Assembly (NCBI GenBank): GCA_945903675.1
Contig: CAMDOP010000189.1
Coordinates: 1-6,373 of the forward strand
Direction of reading: 5' to 3'
Length of the DNA: 6,373 bases
Source of the DNA: Crenothrix polyspora
Lineage (GTDB): Bacteria; Pseudomonadota; Gammaproteobacteria; Methylococcales; Methylomonadaceae
Within the stretch, counting starts at the first letter, position 1, and each line of letters begins with the position of its first letter. Below the pieces are notes generated by a model. The model did no database searches and was not told where the DNA came from. It was given only the letters and a program-made list of their open reading frames with translations. The position numbers and the translations under genes are program-made. Shown here one piece after another: positions 5,426 to 6,373 of this stretch.

Positions 5426-6373
5426 CTATAGCTTCCGCTCGGTTAACTGACGGCTAGTCGCTTGAAGATAACGAAGCGTATAAGAATCGACCTGATCTGA
5501 AAAACCACTATTTGCTTTAGCTAGCGCCTCCAGATCAGCTACTAATACGAGCTTTAGATCAAATTGCTGAGTCGGGTTTAATTCAGGTAGCTTTTGTACT
5601 GCATTCTCAGCCCTTACCGTATCACCTTGTAAATAAAAGCTCACTGATAAGCCATAATAGGCATAAGCTATTTTTTGATTTAGCTCGCTAAAACTAATGA
5701 TCTTTTTAGGCAAAATCTCAAAATACCAAGGCTCTTGATTTTCGGATTTACTCATTAGCACTTCATTTTCAAGTAAATCTAGCGCTTGCTTTTGATAACT
5801 TAAGGCCTGACTTAAATATTCAAGACGCCAGTAAATCATAGCGCTTTTAAGTGCAGAAAGCGGATACCCTTGGTTTTTTCCATATTCTTTAATAGCCGCT
5901 TCATAACGCTTTTGTTTAAAGTACAAGGTACCCAACTTATTTCGGTATTTAGTGATGGGGGCTATATCGACAGCTTTAAGCAACTCAACATTAGTAGCTT
6001 CTAAAAGACCTTGCTGCTCGTAAAGGTCAGCTAACTTAAAATGCGCTTCAGCCAACTTTGAATTTAAAGCGATGGCTTGATTATAATATGATATGGCTGT
6101 ATCCGACTGCTGATTTGCCGCATAATATTCACCCATAAAAAAATTAACATAGGCATCATTAGGATCTTCTTGGTAAATTGCATCAAGATCCATCTTAAAG
6201 GTCGGCACTAATAGAGACTGTCTAAGTTGAGCTATTTTCATTCCCCACTCAGCTTCCTTGTTTTTGCTATTGCCCTTAAATTCTGCAGAAAAAATTCGCT
6301 CCGCTTCGGCATAACGACCTATATTTAAAGCGTTATCGCCTTCAACGATAGACTGATCCACAACCACTTTCGG
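5426..6373 (-). CDS. TPR-repeat protein, C-terminal part (5' end cut by window)
   Basis: The frame is open from the window edge to TAG at 5428-5426, giving 315 residues. The in-frame GTG at 6367 is not a convincing start because the frame continues upstream (Pro-Lys before Val), and no ribosome binding site can be assessed; the true start is probably outside. Numbering from that GTG, tetratricopeptide repeats are visible at about 71-103 (DAYVNFFMGEYYAANQQSDT onward), 105-138 (LAEAHFKLADLYEQQGLLEA onward) and 140-163 (LGTLYFKQKRYEAAIKEYGK region). A degenerate helix pair lies at 6-30 and more TPR-like helices at 171-200 and 230-262. TPR arrays are protein-interaction scaffolds; no catalytic domain is present in this portion. 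The missing N-terminal part could carry a signal peptide, an anchor or another domain. No functional link with the downstream desaturase is evident. Confidence 0.85.
   Translation of the reverse strand, partial: PKVVVDQSIVEGDNALNIGRYAEAERIFSAEFKGNSKNKEAEWGMKIAQLRQSLLVPTFKMDLDAIYQEDPNDAYVNFFMGEYYAANQQSDTAISYYNQAIALNSKLAEAHFKLADLYEQQGLLEATNVELLKAVDIAPITKYRNKLGTLYFKQKRYEAAIKEYGKNQGYPLSALKSAMIYWRLEYLSQALSYQKQALDLLENEVLMSKSENQEPWYFEILPKKIISFSELNQKIAYAYYGLSVSFYLQGDTVRAENAVQKLPELNPTQQFDLKLVLVADLEALAKANSGFSDQVDSYTLRYLQATSRQLTERKL

Noticed and set aside
6365..6367. GTG as the start of the TPR protein
   Set aside because: The frame continues to the window edge without a stop, so the true start is most likely outside; the CDS is reported as partial.

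Overview
The window is bacterial, moderately AT-rich, and carries six protein-coding genes. The two at the edges are cut by the window ends. The set (RmuC, the C5-pathway enzyme HemL, a BtuR/CobO-type adenosyltransferase, a membrane fatty acid desaturase, a TPR protein) fits a gammaproteobacterium. A methanotroph-like member (Methylococcales) would be compatible, but nothing here proves it. There is no phage, no intact insertion sequence, no CRISPR array, no tRNA and no rRNA.

Left part (1-1986, minus strand): hemL is followed, one base after its stop, by rmuC, whose 3' part runs off the window. The two are probably cotranscribed and perhaps translationally coupled. The rmuC reading frame contains a perfect 16+16 bp palindrome exactly where the membrane anchor is encoded.

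Middle (1987-3323): a 213-bp divergent spacer separates hemL from cobO, which runs on the plus strand. The spacer holds weak candidate promoters for both directions, a 10-bp perfect palindrome between them, and a 100-bp block of overlapping and partly mutually exclusive inverted repeats just upstream of cobO. Both flanking genes serve tetrapyrrole metabolism: HemL makes 5-aminolevulinate, and CobO/BtuR adenosylates corrinoids. cobO is followed by a small, unrecognised multi-pass membrane protein.

Non-coding block (3324-4134): about 0.8 kb without a convincing gene. The left two thirds are very AT-rich and contain a tight cluster of DnaA-box sequences (one perfect TTATCCACA and two one-mismatch copies within 35 bp). 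The right third looks less AT-rich and could be a decayed gene or element.

Right part (4135-6373, minus strand): a membrane fatty acid desaturase with all three histidine boxes and a TTG start, then a 172-bp spacer, then the C-terminal part of a TPR-repeat protein whose start lies outside the window.

Most of the window is ordinary housekeeping sequence. The observations most worth following are the DnaA-box cluster in a long AT-rich gap, the nested inverted repeats in the cobO leader, and the palindrome embedded in rmuC.
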